A DNA stretch of 64,000 nucleotides, from the NCBI RefSeq assembly GCF_963082655.1, contig NC_081555.1:23983291-24047290 (forward strand). Reading direction: 5' to 3'. Numbering within the stretch: position 1 is the first letter of the stretch; each line of letters opens with the position of its first letter. Below are positions 9,428-21,274 of the stretch, piece after piece. The notes below the pieces were generated by a model. It was not told the origin of the DNA and made no database searches. It worked only from the letters and a program-made list of their open reading frames with translations. Origin of the DNA: Stomoxys calcitrans (taxonomy: Eukaryota > Arthropoda > Insecta > Diptera > Muscidae). The position numbers and the translations under genes were made by a program.

Positions 9428-12400
9428 TATAAACTTTCCCTAGGGAAAGGGTACTAAAACCACCCCTTCCCATAAGAAAGAGCACTGAAACTACTCTTTC
9501 CCCTGAGAAAAGGTACTAAAATTATGCTTTCCCTTAAGAAAGGGTACTAAAAATATCCTTCCCCTTAGGAAAAGGTATTAAAAATACCCTTCCCCTTAGG
9601 AAAGGGTCCTAAAACTACCCTTTCTTTAATGAAAGGGTACTAGAACTACCACTTCCCTTAATAAAGGGTAATAAAGCTACCCTTCCCCTCAGAAAGGGCA
9701 CTAAAAATATCCTTCCCCTTTGGAAAAGGTACTAAAAATACTCTTCCCCTTAGGAAAGGTTCCTAAAACTACCCTTTCTTTTATGAAAGGGTACTAAAAC
9801 TACCCCTTCTTTTATGAAAGGGTACTCAACTACCCCTTCTTTTATGAAAGGGTACTTAAACTAACCTTGCTCTAAGGAAAGGGTACCAAAACTACACTTT
9901 TTCTTAGGACAGAGCACTAAAACTGCCATTTCCTTAGAAAGGGGTACTCTTATTACCGTTTCCAAAACTTTCCCTTAAGAAAGAGTACTAAAACTAAAAC
10001 TTTCCCTTAAGAAAGAGTACTAAAACTACCCTTTCCTTTAAGAAGGTGTACTAAAACTACCATTTCCCCTAGTACTAACGGAACGGGTACCAAAACTCCT
10101 AGAAACGGGAACTAAAACTACCCTTTCCCCTAGCAAAGGGTACTAAAACAACCCGTTCCCTCAGGAGAGGGTACTAAAACCACCCTTTCCTGAGGAAATG
10201 GTACAAAAACCCTTTCACTTGGGAAAGGGTACTAAAACTACTCTTTCCCTTAGGAAAGTGTGCCAAAACTACCCTTCCCCTTAAGAGATGGTACTAAAAC
10301 TACCATTTCCCTAAGGAATGGTTGCTAAAACTACCATTTCTTTGAGGAAAGGCTACTTAATCTGCCCTTTCGCTTAGAAAAGGGCGCTAAAATTACCCTT
10401 TCTCTAGGATAGGGTACTAAAACTACCCTTTCGCTTAGGAAAGTTGTACTAAAAGTAGCTTTTCCTTTAAGAAATGGTACTAAAACTACCCTCTCCCTTA
10501 GGAAAGGGTACCAAAACTTCCCTTTCCCTAAGCAAATGGTACTAAAACTACCCTTTCCTAGAAAAAAAGGGTACTAACACTACCCTTTTCCTTTAAAAAA
10601 GGGTACTTAAACTACCCCTTCTCCTAGGAATCTTCTACAAATAATACCTTTTCTCCTAGGAAAGGGAAATTTTCTTTTAGGAAAGGGTAATAAAACCACA
10701 TTTTTCCTTAGAAAAGGGTACTTAAACTAAATTCTCCTTAGTAAAGGGTATTGAAACTAAACTTTCCCCTAGGAAAGGGTTCGAAAGCTACCCTATCCCT
10801 TGCGATAGGATACTGAAACCACCCCTTCCCTTAAGAAAGTGTACTTAAACTACCCTTTCTCCTGAGAAAAGGTACTAAAACTACCTTTTCCCTTAAGAAA
10901 AGGTAATAAAACTACGCTTTTCCTTAAGGAAGGGTACTAAAATTACACTTTTCCTTAGAAAAGGATACTTAATTTACCCTTTCCCTTAGAAAGGGGTACC
11001 AAAACTACCCTTTCCCATAGGAAATGGTACCAAAACTACCCTTTCTTTTATGAAAGGGTTCTAAACATACCCTTCCCCTTAGGAAAGGGTACTTACTACC
11101 CTTCCTTTTATAAAAGGGTACTAAAACTACCATTTCTTCTACGAAAGGGTACTACAACTACCCTTTCTTCTATGAAAGGTTCCTAAAACTAACCTTGTCC
11201 TTAGGAAAGGGTACCAAAACTTCCCTTTCCCTTAGAAAATGGTACTAAAACTACCCTTTCCTAAAAATAAGGGTACTAAAACCACATTTTTCCTTAGAAA
11301 AGGGTACTTAAACTAAATTCTCCTTAGTAAAGGGTATTGAAACTAAACTTTCCCCTAGGAAAGGGTACGAAAGCTACCCTATCCCTTGCGATAGGGTACT
11401 GAAACCACCCCTTCCCTTAAGAAAGTGTACTTAAACTACCCTTTCTCCTGAGTAAAGATACTAAAACTACCCTTTCTTTCATGAAAGGGTACTAAAAATA
11501 CACTTCCCTCCTTGGAAAGGGTACTAAAACTACCCTTCCCCTTAGGAACGGGTTTTAAAAATACACTTTCCCTTAGGAAAGAGTACTAAAAATACCCTTC
11601 CCCTTAGGAAAGGGTACTAAAATTTCCCTTTCTTTTATGAAAGGGTATTATAACTAATCTTGCTCTTAGAAAAGGGTACCAAAACTACCCTTTTTCTAAG
11701 GAAAGGGCACTAAAGCTTTAATTCTCTTAGAAAAGGGTACTAATATTACCGTTTCTAAAACTAAATCTTTCCCTTAGGAAAGAGTACTAAACCTACCTCT
11801 TCCCTTAAGAAAAGGTACTAAAACTACGCTTTCCCTTAATAAAGAGTACTACAACTACACTTTTCCTTAGAAATGGGTACCTAATTTACCCTTTCCCTTG
11901 GGAAGGGGTACCAAAACTACCCTTTCCCTTAGGAAATGGTACAAAAACTATCCTTTCTTTTATGAAAGGGTACTAAAACTACCCTTTCTTTAATGAAAGG
12001 GAACTAAAACTAGCCTTTCTTTAATGAAAGGGTACTAAATATACCCTTCCCCTTAGGAAAGGGTATTTACTACCCTTCCTTTTATAAAAGGGTACTAAAA
12101 CTACCATTTCTTCTACAAAAGTGTACTACAACTACCCTTTCTTCTATGAAAGGTTCCAAAAACTAACCTTGTCCTTAGGAAAGGGTACCAGAACTACCCT
12201 TTTCCCTAGGAAAGGGCACTAAAACTTCCCTTTTCCTTGGGAAAGGGTAGAAGAAAATCGCTTTTCCTTAGAAGAGGGTATTGGAACCACCCTTTCCCTA
12301 AGGAAATGGTACTAGAACATCCCTTTCCCTTAGGAAAGAATACTTGGACATCCCTTTTCTTTAGGAATGGCACATCGCTTTTCCTTAGAAGAGGGTACTG

Positions 12401-12640
12401 GAACTACCCTTTCCCTAAGGAAATGGTACTAGAACCTCCCTTTCCCTTAGGAAAGGGTACTAGAACATCCCTTTCCTTTAAGAATGGCTACCTATACTGC
12501 CCTTTCCCTAAGGAAAGGGTACTAGAACATCGCTTTTCCTTAGAAGAGGGTACTGGAACTACCCTTTCCCTAAGGAAATGGTACTAGAACCTCCCTTTCC
12601 CTTAGGAAAGGGTACTAAAACTACCCTTTCCTTTCATTTC
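9428..12640. repeat. 33-bp satellite array A (plus orientation)
   Basis: About 3.2 kb of tandem units close to 33 bp, roughly 95 copies, many with small indels. The consensus holds two adjacent inverted repeats: GGGTACTAAAACTACCC, and CCCTTTCC-CTTA-GGAAAGGG. Near the 3' end (12237-12600) units are uniform enough to leave an open frame with an 11-residue period (motifs like PFPKEM and PFPLGKG); this is not a gene. A second array of the same family lies inverted at 31605-33895. Confidence 0.95.
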
Positions 12641-14024
12641 TACACACAATTTTGTCTATTTCATAAGCTTTTTTTATTTCTTTGGGAAGCATTAGATTTT
12701 ACTTTTGTTAATCCCAAAAATTATGCTGGTCCTCTTAACAGCAGAGTTAATCACAGGCTCACGTCATTCATACTCAGCCCCGATTCACTTGTATGGCCAA
12801 TAATCACGCGTACCTTATATAGCCAAAGGAAAACCATATCGCCATCAAAACCAAAGACACTGAAAAGAGCTCTCTAGCCTAGAAGGCCCAAAGCTGTGTC
12901 ATAAAAGTTAACGGTCATTTTCACTTTGTATCTGATTACAAAGCTTAAAGTCATGAGGAAAAACAGAGTTGGCAAACAAAATGAAAAACAAAAAAGGCGA
13001 TTTTTTACGACACCGCTAACCATTATTATTTGCACTTGTAAGTATGTCCGTCCGTCGATTTGTCTGTTCGCAGGTCTAAGTAACCATTCATACATTCGTA
13101 CCACAGCATGAGACACCATATGCTTAGTGTCTGTCTGCTCTGCTCTGCACTGCCCTCTTGAAATAAGTTAAAGTTTTTACAAACAAACAAACAAAAAAAA
13201 AAAAAAAAGAAAAGAAAAACTTACATTAGCAACTATATGCAATAGTGAATAGAAAAATTGATTACTTATAACAATTGCAATTACAGGAAAAGTACACTCA
13301 ACACTCTACAGCCAACAGCAAATGCTATGCAATCCGAGTAGCATGGGTAGTCCACATAGAATTTTGCTACAAAAAGGCCAATGAACTCGAACCTAGTTTG
13401 ATGTTGGCACTTTTTTGTGGCCATAGTTTTGTTTTTTTCTTCCATGCACATGCCGATTTCAAATGGTGTCCACATACTTGTCCATCTAAGAGCATAAAAT
13501 TGAATGGTGGAAAAAAATCTAACTTGAGTAGGTGGTTGGTTAGTAGAAAATCATTTGGAATTTTTGTAACAAAAGGGTGTTGTGGAATGGTGGGTGAGGA
13601 TTTTGTGCCCATCACACAGAATTACTATCAATTGCCTTTGGTTATGCCCTTTGTTAACAGTTAATCTGCCCATGAGTGTGCCTCACCCCCTAGAGAACTT
13701 TGTGAACTCATTTACAGTTATTTGACGTTTGCCACTGAGTACCATAAATCCTTTAGGATAACTTTTGCTTTGCAATACACAGCATTAAGTCCAAGGAGCA
13801 ACTCATTTACAAATAACCCCCCATCTTCAGACCAAATTATCAGATTTTAATTGAAGTACAAAGAGCATGGCGAGAATACTTAACTAGTTACAAAGTAAAA
13901 TTAATAGCAAAATTTCTCAAATAGGAAAACAACACCAAAATAACTTAACAGACATTGATGTCAATGTCAAAATAACTTCAAAAGAGCTACAAATTTGATA
14001 AACTGTCAAAAATTGAAAAAAATA
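12641..14024. other. Single-copy stretch, no gene seen
   Basis: Contains an A-rich run near 13190-13210 and unremarkable AT-rich DNA. Overlapping frames on both strands at 13275-13664 do not resemble a protein family. A near-match to the EcR palindrome lies around 13377 (GGCCAATGAACTC, one base off). Confidence 0.55.
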
Positions 14025-14153
14025 TTGGGTTGCCCAAAAAGTAATTGCCGATTTTTTAAAAGAAAGTAAATGCATTTAAGTGTCACAAGCTGTGAAAAAA
14101 TTTGTCAACACCGACTATATGAAAAATCCGCAATTACTTTTTGGGCAACCCAA
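14025..14153. mobile_element. Mariner-type MITE, short form (129 bp)
   Basis: Terminal inverted repeats TTGGGTTGCCCAAAAAGTAA are flanked by TA on both sides (14023-14024 and 14154-14155), the signature of Tc1/mariner insertion. The middle is shorter than in the copies at 23155 and 23883, so this is an internally deleted form. No transposase is present. Confidence 0.9.
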
Positions 14154-14155
14154 TA

Positions 14156-14533
14156 TGATTAAGAAAACTTTGGTCGTTGTCTGGATTTTAATCAGAGAGA
14201 AAACTTAGAGCATAAGATTTTAAGTTCGACAAGGAGGATTATAACCTTGAAAATGCTGTTGCTGTAAATTTAAGGGTGTTTTAGACTAAATGTGGGGCAT
14301 TTTAAGAAAAATTTCCTTAGAAGAATGACTTTTTACTTAACTTTACTATTAATTTGAAAAAAACAAAACAAATATTCTTGATTTTTAGGAATTATGAACT
14401 ACGAAAATATGAATTAAATTAAAAACTAAAAAAAAAACTCTTAGTACAGCCAGTCAGAATTTTGTAGTAAAAAAAATGTTTACTAACTTAAAATATTTGT
14501 TGCACTAAATTTTAGTCTAACCAATTTGCCTTT
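14156..14533. other. Short single-copy gap, nothing recognised
   Basis: AT-rich DNA between the MITE and the next DINE-like element. No repeat, RNA or exon is supported. Confidence 0.6.
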
Positions 14534-16176
14534 TTATACCCTCCACCATAAGATGGGGGGTATACTAATTTCGTCATTCTGTTTGTAACTACTCGAAATA
14601 TTCGTCTAAGACCCCATAAAGTATATATATTCTTGAGCGTCGTGACATTTTATGTCGATCTAGCCATGTCCGTCCGTCTGTCCGTCCGTCCGTCCGTCCG
14701 TCTGTCTGTCGAAAGCACGCTAACTTCCGAAGGAGTAAAGCTAGCCGCTTGAAATTTTGCACAAATACTTCTTATTAGTGTAGGTCGGTTGGTATTGTAA
14801 ATGGGCCATATCGGTTCATGTTTTGATATAGCTGCCATATAAACCGATCTTGGGTCTTGACTTCTTGAGCCTCTAGAGTGCGCAATTCTTATCCGATTGA
14901 AATGAAATTTTGCACGACGTGTTTTGTTATGATATCCAACAACTGTGCCAAGTATGGTTAAAATCGGTTCATAACCTGATATAGCTGCCATATAAACCGA
15001 TCTTGGGTCTTGACTTCTTGAGCCTCTAGCGTGCGCAATTCTTATCCGATCAGAATGAAATTTTGCACGACGTGTTTTGTTATGATATCCAACAACTGTG
15101 CTAAGTATGGTTCAAATCGGTTCATAACCTGATATAGCTGCCATATAAACCGATCTTGGGTCTTGACTTCTTGGGCCTCTAGAGTGCGCAATTCTTATCC
15201 GATTGAAATGAAATTTTGCACGACGTGTTTTGTTATTATATCCAACAACTGTGCCAAGTATGGTTCAAATCGGCCCATAACCTGATATAGCTGCCGTATA
15301 AACCGATCTGGGGTCTTGACTTCTTGAGCCTCTAGAGGGCGCAATTATTATCCGATTGAAATGGAATTTCGCACGACGTGTTTTGTTATGATACCCAACA
15401 ACTGTGCCAAGTATGATTTAAATCGGTCCATAACCTGATATAGCTGCCATATAAACCGATCTTGGGTCTTGACTTCTTGAGCCTCTAGAGGGCACAATTC
15501 TTATCCGATTTGAATGAATTTTTGAACGAAGTATTTCGTTACGATATCCAACAACTGTGCCAAGTATGGTTCAAATCAGTCCATAACTTGATATAGCTAT
15601 CATATAAACAGATCTGGGGATTTGACTTCTTGAGCTTTTAGAGGGCGCAATTCCTATCCGATTTGGCTGAAATTTTGCATGACGTATTTTATTTTTACTT
15701 TCAACAACTGTGTCAAATAAGGTTCAAATCGGTTCATAACCTGATATAGCTGCCATATAAACCGATCTGGGATCTTGACTTCTTGACCCATAGAAGTCGC
15801 AATTATTATCCGATATGCCTGAAATTTTGTACGACGGATCCTTTCATGACCATCAACAAACGTGTTTATTATGGTCTGAATCGGTCTATAGCCCGATACA
15901 GATCCCATATAAATCGTTCTCTCAATTTTACTTCGTGAGCCCCAATGGCCGCAATTCTTATACGAATTGGCTGAAATTTTATACAGGTCTCCAACATATA
16001 ATTTAATTGTGGTCCGAACCGGACCATATCTTGATATCGTTTTAATAGCAGAGCAACTCTTTTCTTATATCCTTTTTTGCCTAAGAAGAGATGCCGGGAA
16101 AAGAACTCGACAAATGCGATCCATGGTGGAGGGTATATAAGATTCGGCCCGGCCGAACTTAGCATGCTTTTACTTG
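14534..16176 (+). mobile_element. Complete DINE-1-like (HINE) element, longest copy
   Basis: Same structure as 3741-5173: a 5' hairpin out of a T-run, a conserved block, and a GTCC/GTCT microsatellite at about 14669-14710. About seven central units of close to 153 bp follow, each with an AAACCGATCT landmark. A 3' region contains GATCCATGGTGGAGGG and TATATAAG, then the hairpin TTCGGCCCGGCCGAA and terminus TTTTACTTG-TTTT. The 5'-most units resemble the other copies most closely, while the 3'-most unit differs (CATAGAAGTCGCAATTATTA). Antisense frames over the units are open only because the period is a multiple of three. Confidence 0.85.
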
Positions 16177-16315
16177 TTTTTAACTTGAATAGGGAACATA
16201 TACAAAAACCCACAAAGTTTGTGCAGGCGAAATTTTTCAATGAAATGAATTTGTTATAATTTGAAAGATTTATCAAACTAAATAAAATGACATCCTATTT
16301 GCCATTTATTGTATT

Positions 16316-17295
16316 TCCCGAAATTCGGCTAATTAGGTCCAGGCCGAATCTTACCACCATCATAGGATGGAGGTCGAGCCCGCCATATCTGTCGTCCCTC
16401 CATCCTCATGTGCGTCCGTCGGTGGAAATCGCGATAGCGGTCGAACGAGTAGAGCTAGCCGCTCGAAATTTTGCACAGATATTTTCTATTGATGTAGCTC
16501 GTTGGCCACAAGGGTTTAGATTTCGATGCAGCTCCCATACAAAATGGACCTTCGGGTTGACTTCTTGAACCCCTAGAATCTGCAATTTTTATTCGATTGA
16601 GATGAAATTTGGCACATAATGTTATGTTATGATTTCCAACAATCGCGATAAGTACGGCCTATAACCGGATATAGCTCCCATATAAACCCGATTTCACATC
16701 TTTAGCCCCTAAAAGACGCAAATTTTATCCAAATGGGCTGAAAATTTGCATTTAGTGTTTCGTAATGATTTCCAACAATCACAGTTAGTACGGTTCAAAT
16801 CGGGTAATAACCATAGATAGCTCCCATATAAACCGATCTCCCGATTTGACATCTTGACTCCCTAGAAGCCGCAAATTTTATCCGAATGGGTTGAAAATTT
16901 ACACATAGCATTTTGTTTTAATATCCAGTAATCACGCCAAGTATGGTCTAAACCGATCTCCCGATTTGACATCTGAAGCCCCTGGAAGACGCAATTGTTT
17001 TCCGATTGGGCCGAAATTTTCCACATAGTGTTTCGCTATGAATTTCAACGATCGCGCGAAGTATGGTCCAAAACGGTCTGCAACCTGATATAGCTCTCAT
17101 ATAAAACAATCTCCCGATTAATCATCTTGAGCCCATAGAGCTCTCCACTTTTATCCGATTGGGCTGAAATTTTGTACGAAGTACGTCTTCCAACAATGGT
17201 ACCATGTACGCTCCAAGTAGTTTGTGTAAACTTTTAGCAGAAACCATGTCGATGGATTCCCAAGATTCGGCCTGGTTGAACTTAGCACCCACTAC
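16316..17295 (+). mobile_element. Divergent DINE-like element with hairpins at both ends
   Basis: It contains the family landmarks in degraded form: a CATAGGATGG hairpin arm, a GTCCGTCGG remnant, CTAGCCGCTCGAAATTTTGC, and about five central units with ATATAGCTCCCATATAAA. The 3' end is a decayed hairpin (ATTCGGCCTGGTTGAACTT). The left end also shows ATTCGGC and GGCCGAATC arms, which resemble an inverted 3' terminus. This may be a subfamily or a rearranged copy. Confidence 0.6.
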
Positions 17296-17339
17296 ATACT
17301 AAAAGGTAACCTCGAAATAGAAAATCTAAGTTAGGAATT

Positions 17340-19045
17340 CCGTGCCACTTACAAAATCCTAAATTGTTTCCCAATGTGAGTTCTTGTCTGGTATTGCGTC
17401 CCCACTTTAGTGCCGTTGTATGTTAGACGCGAAAGCCGGCAATGACTGGAAATGCTCCAATGTCTCATCATTTTCCCCGCACGCCAAACGCATGCTATCA
17501 CTTGTCGCACCGATTTCGCAATAAGTAGTCCTATGTGTCCCGTTATGGTAGCGAAAGCTACACAGACCTCCTTCTTACATGCTTTCAGTAATAGCCTTGT
17601 TTTCTCATGATCCGGATCTGCCATAGGATTTTCGTCATCCTATCAACCTTTTCGCTGTTCCACTGCGTTATATGAGCTTTCGTCGCTCACACCACTAACT
17701 CGGACTGCTTCTTCCGTAAGGGTTCGGGTCAATCATGTTTATTAGCAACAGTCCTCTGGTCTTCAATGCTAAATCGTGTGCTCTTTCATTCCCCCTTTGT
17801 CCGCAGTGGCCCTGCCCAAAAACAATGTGGATCGTGGCATCCTCAGAGAAACCTGTTCGTGACCTTACCGTCTTCATTGTTATTGCTCTGATTGCAAGTT
17901 TACTGTTCGTAAAAATGTTAACACTTGACGTCCAAGAGTTAACATCACACCAACTCACGCATTCCGTGATCGCCTGGATCTCCGCCTGCAGGACCGTATT
18001 ATTGTCAGCCAGCCGAAAACAAATCTCAGTCCCTGGGTTTTCAATGTTGACCTCCAGGCGAACTCTGTCCTCTAGCTGTGATTGTTCTGTGTAACACGAT
18101 CTTCCAGTCGGGAATACAGTATTTTGATCAGGTAATCGAAAACAGATCTCAGTCCTGGGCTCTCAATGTAAAACCCCAGGCCTACTCTGCTTGTGGCAGC
18201 AGTGCCTCGCACTCGATCTCAAAACCTTATACCGTGATGTTATGCCATCTCTGCTCCTATTCTCCATCCATTCTCCCATCGCCTTTAGTCTCATAGACGC
18301 AGTGGCTGCCACACACTTATAGGACATCTACCATAGTCTCAAGTGCCCTAGTGGGCGTAGTCCTCACCGCTTTGTCTATACCAAGAAAACATGTTCTCTG
18401 AACCTTTTTTTCATCGCAGTCCACCACACTTCTGAGGTATAAGTAAGTATAGGTCTAATCACGCTCCTATAGAGCCAGTGGACTAACCTCGGATTCAGGC
18501 CCCATTTTGAGTCTACATCGTGCCCAACATCTGTGAGCCTCCTAAGTACGCACCTGAATGTGACACTTCCAATTCAGGTTTCTGTCCAAAAATCACTCTT
18601 CAGTATTTGATATTTTCCGATATTGAAATGGTTCTATTGAGGAAACGTGATGCGTCAAAGTGGGCCAACTTTGTCGTTCTCGTAAACAGGGGGATTTCAG
18701 TCTTCTCTGGGTTAACTTGAAACCTCTAGGTCTAGCCCAGTCGTATGCCATCTGCATACGACTGACTCCTTATTCGGATCCTTACCTCTTATAAGTATTA
18801 TAACATCAAATCAAATCTCTCCTCAGTCAGCAAGCGTATGGGTAATTTATGGTGGTCACCCATAGAAGTGACGATAAAATGCCCTCCTGTGGCGTGCCTT
18901 GTGCTACTTTCTGCCTTAAAATTATGTCACGGGACCCACCTATTCCTTATGAATATGGCTTATCCAGTCTCCAAGAACTAAAACCTGGTCCGAGGATTGG
19001 ATCAGTGTGTCGGTCCGCACATTTTAAATCTTTACATCCGCTAAT
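17340..19045 (-). pseudogene. Dead LINE: reverse transcriptase end, RNase H and C-terminal region
   Basis: Read on the minus strand, the segment runs from a degraded reverse transcriptase (18.3-19.0 kb; the YADD box is lost) through a region shared base-for-base in long runs with the LINE at 60640-63190 (near 18.3-18.45 kb). It continues into an RNase H domain at 17695-17958 and a C-terminal segment at 17349-17624. In RNase H the motif reads NSKLAIRAI where TDSKLAI is expected, and GNERAHDLAL where GNERADDLA is expected. Two catalytic aspartates are therefore gone, beside frameshifts and stops. RNase H-bearing non-LTR retrotransposons of the I/Loa/Jockey assemblage have this domain order; the clade is not settled. 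Confidence 0.75.
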
Positions 19046-19099
19046 TCAGACAAGTCCTCAAAAAGATTGGAATTGGATTGGAAAAGATTGGTAGAACTA

Positions 19100-19270
19100 C
19101 TACTTCTTTTTTCCAGCGAAGGAAAGGTATACGGAAGATTTTTTTTGCTTCCTCTTTCTCGATGTCCTTACAGCTTTTACCGAAATTACCGGAATTTTCA
19201 TCGTAGAAGGATTAACGCCTAGACTAGAACTATTGGCCGCCCACTTTGCCGCTGGGCATACAGCTTTCTG
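19100..19270 (-). pseudogene. LINE C-terminal fragment
   Basis: The minus-strand translation in one frame contains KSCKDIEKEEA, aligning with RSCEDIEEEET in the LINE C-terminus at 21329-21658. It is a separate short remnant immediately 5' of the larger LINE fragment on the same strand. Confidence 0.5.
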
Positions 19271-19974
19271 ATGTACGTATCTAAGAGTGAGGGGAATCTT
19301 TAGAAATAAAGCTCAAATCCATCAATCCCGTTTGACATTCTAGGATAAAGAACCTCCCTGTAAGGGTTGCCACACAGTTCACAAAATTAAATTCCATTTC
19401 GATGATAAAAAAAAAACCTCGCAATATTAGTCAACACATTTTAAACTTCTAAACAAAAAAAAACCATCACTAGAAAACAAATTCAAGTGCAATGTCCGTT
19501 CATTGACTTCACTTCAGAAAATGTTTTGTTTTTCCATATTGAAAAACAAAACTCAGCCAACAATAGTGCATGACAATTATGACAAATAAGCAAATTAAAG
19601 TTTTGTAATTTAACATTTTGCCATTTGTTTTCTGTTGATTTGCCTTGGCAAAGTCCAACGTTTTATACCTTGGCAAAAGGAAAGGCGAGACCAACGAAAC
19701 ACTGAAATTAAAACTTTTTTTCCTTTTCATAATGCTGCTGATAACGCGAAAATTATTGCATGCGACATCAAGTGACGGCTATAACTCCTCAAAAGCTTGA
19801 AAGAGAGAGGAAGAGACAGAGTAAAGGAGTGGGTGATTGCATTGCAATGGCATTACTGTACATCCTCTCTATAAGGCGATGGAAGTGTTAAATAATGCAG
19901 GGATAGGGTGAGATAAAAATGAATGATGGGAAATAAAAGTTGAGAGATTAAGAAAGCTTTAAATAGGTAAACAG
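19271..19974. other. Single-copy stretch, no gene seen
   Basis: AT-rich, with a GA-rich run near 19800-19825. The 73-codon minus-strand frame at 19509-19730 has no recognisable domain. Confidence 0.55.
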
Positions 19975-20024
19975 ATTTTATCATACCGCAGCGCCATCTA
20001 TCTCAGAGTAGTAAGAAACTAGTT
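19975..20024 (+). mobile_element. Left half of palindromic element B, split by a DINE-like insertion
   Basis: ATACCGCAGCGCCATCTATC and CAGAGTAGTAA also occur at about 22008-22035 and 22293-22320, where they continue uninterrupted into AAATATCAGTTGACTT. Here that continuation resumes only at about 21040, after the DINE-like element. Confidence 0.7.
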
Positions 20025-21031
20025 ATAGTCCGATATGGGGCTCAAGAAGCAAAATCGGGAGATAGGTTTATATGGGAGCTGTATCAAGCTATAAATCGAT
20101 TCAGACCATATTGCACACGTATGTTGAAGGTCATGGGAGAAGCCGTTGTGCCAAATCGGATGAGAATTGCGCTCTCTAGAGGCTTAAAAAGTCAAGATCC
20201 CAGATCAGTTTATATGGCAGCTATATCAGGTTATGTACCGATTTGCGCCATACTTATCACAGTTTTTGTAAGTCATATCAAAACCCCTCATGCAAAATTT
20301 TGGCCAAATCGGAGGAGAATTGTGCCTTCTAAAAGCTCAAGAAGTCAAGACCCAAGATCGGTTTATATGGCAGCTATATCAAGTTATAAACCGATTGGAG
20401 CTATACTTAGCACAGTTATTGGAAGTGATATCAAAACACTATGAGCAAAATTTCAGTCAAATCGGGCGAGGATTGCGCCCTCTGGAGGCTCAAGAAGTCA
20501 AGACCCAAGATCGGTTTATATGGCAGCTATATCAGGTTATAAATCGATTGGAACCATACTTTGCACATTTGTTGGAAGTGATATTAAAACACTATGTGCA
20601 AAATTTCAGTCAAATCAGACGAGAATTGCGCCCTCTAGAGGCTCAAGAAGTCAAGACCCAAGATCGGTTTATATAGCAGCTATATTAAAACATGGACCAA
20701 TTTGCCCCTTTAACAATCCCAACAAAATTTCTAGCGGCTAGTTTTACTCCTTCAAAAGATAGCGTGCTTTCGACAGACAGACGGACCGACGGACAGGACG
20801 GACGGACAGGACGGACAGGACGGACGGACAGGACGGACAGGAGGGACAGGACGGACGGACCGACGGACGGACCGACGGACGGACGGATAGACGGACAGAC
20901 ATGGATAGTTCGACTTAAAATATCACGACGATCAACATATATATACTTTATGGGGTCTTAGACGCATATTTCGAGGAGTTACAAACAGTATAACGAAATT
21001 ATTTTACCCCCATCCTATGGTGGAGGGTATA
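20025..21031 (-). mobile_element. DINE-1-like element nested in element B, 3' end lost
   Basis: On the minus strand it starts with the 5' hairpin (TATACCCTCCACCAT … GGGGGTAAAAT). A disordered GTCC microsatellite (20775-20900) with repeated GGACA interruptions follows, then central 150-bp units. The 3' hairpin is missing, so the copy is truncated at about 20025. In plus-strand direction, three successive units keep an open frame with motif EAQEVKTQDRFIWQLYQ (20290-20676). Confidence 0.75.
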
Positions 21032-21245
21032 AAAAACAACAAATATCAGTTGACTTTTTATTTTAAAACAAATTCTGACTTCTCTTCAGCCGAAAGAGAG
21101 TTTGTAGGAGAGAGGCAAGGGAAAAGTATCGGAAACTATTACCCTACCACTATATGTAAAATTGTTTGTGGTAAGGGGAAGAGTTACCTATTCATTTCCC
21201 CTTACCTCACTCTTAACAACTGAGAAGGGTCGCAATTAAAATGAC
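21032..21245 (+). mobile_element. Right half of palindromic element B
   Basis: Resumes with AAATATCAGTTGACTT and a TTCTGACTTC block. It then reaches an inverted-repeat core: GAGTTTGTAGGAGAGAGG on the left and a complementary CCTCACTCTTAACAACTGAG arm on the right. The end carries a version of the CAGTGTCAATCG motif seen at about 22585. Confidence 0.6.
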
Positions 21246-21274
21246 CTAGTGTCAATCGAGACATTCAAGGGATA

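Noticed and set aside
9428..12640. CRISPR-like array
   Set aside because: Units are contiguous tandem repeats without unique spacers, and the sequence is eukaryotic.
12237..12877. Frames with PFPKEM/PFPLGKG repeats
   Set aside because: Translation of the 33-bp satellite; 33 is a multiple of three, so frames stay open where units are uniform.
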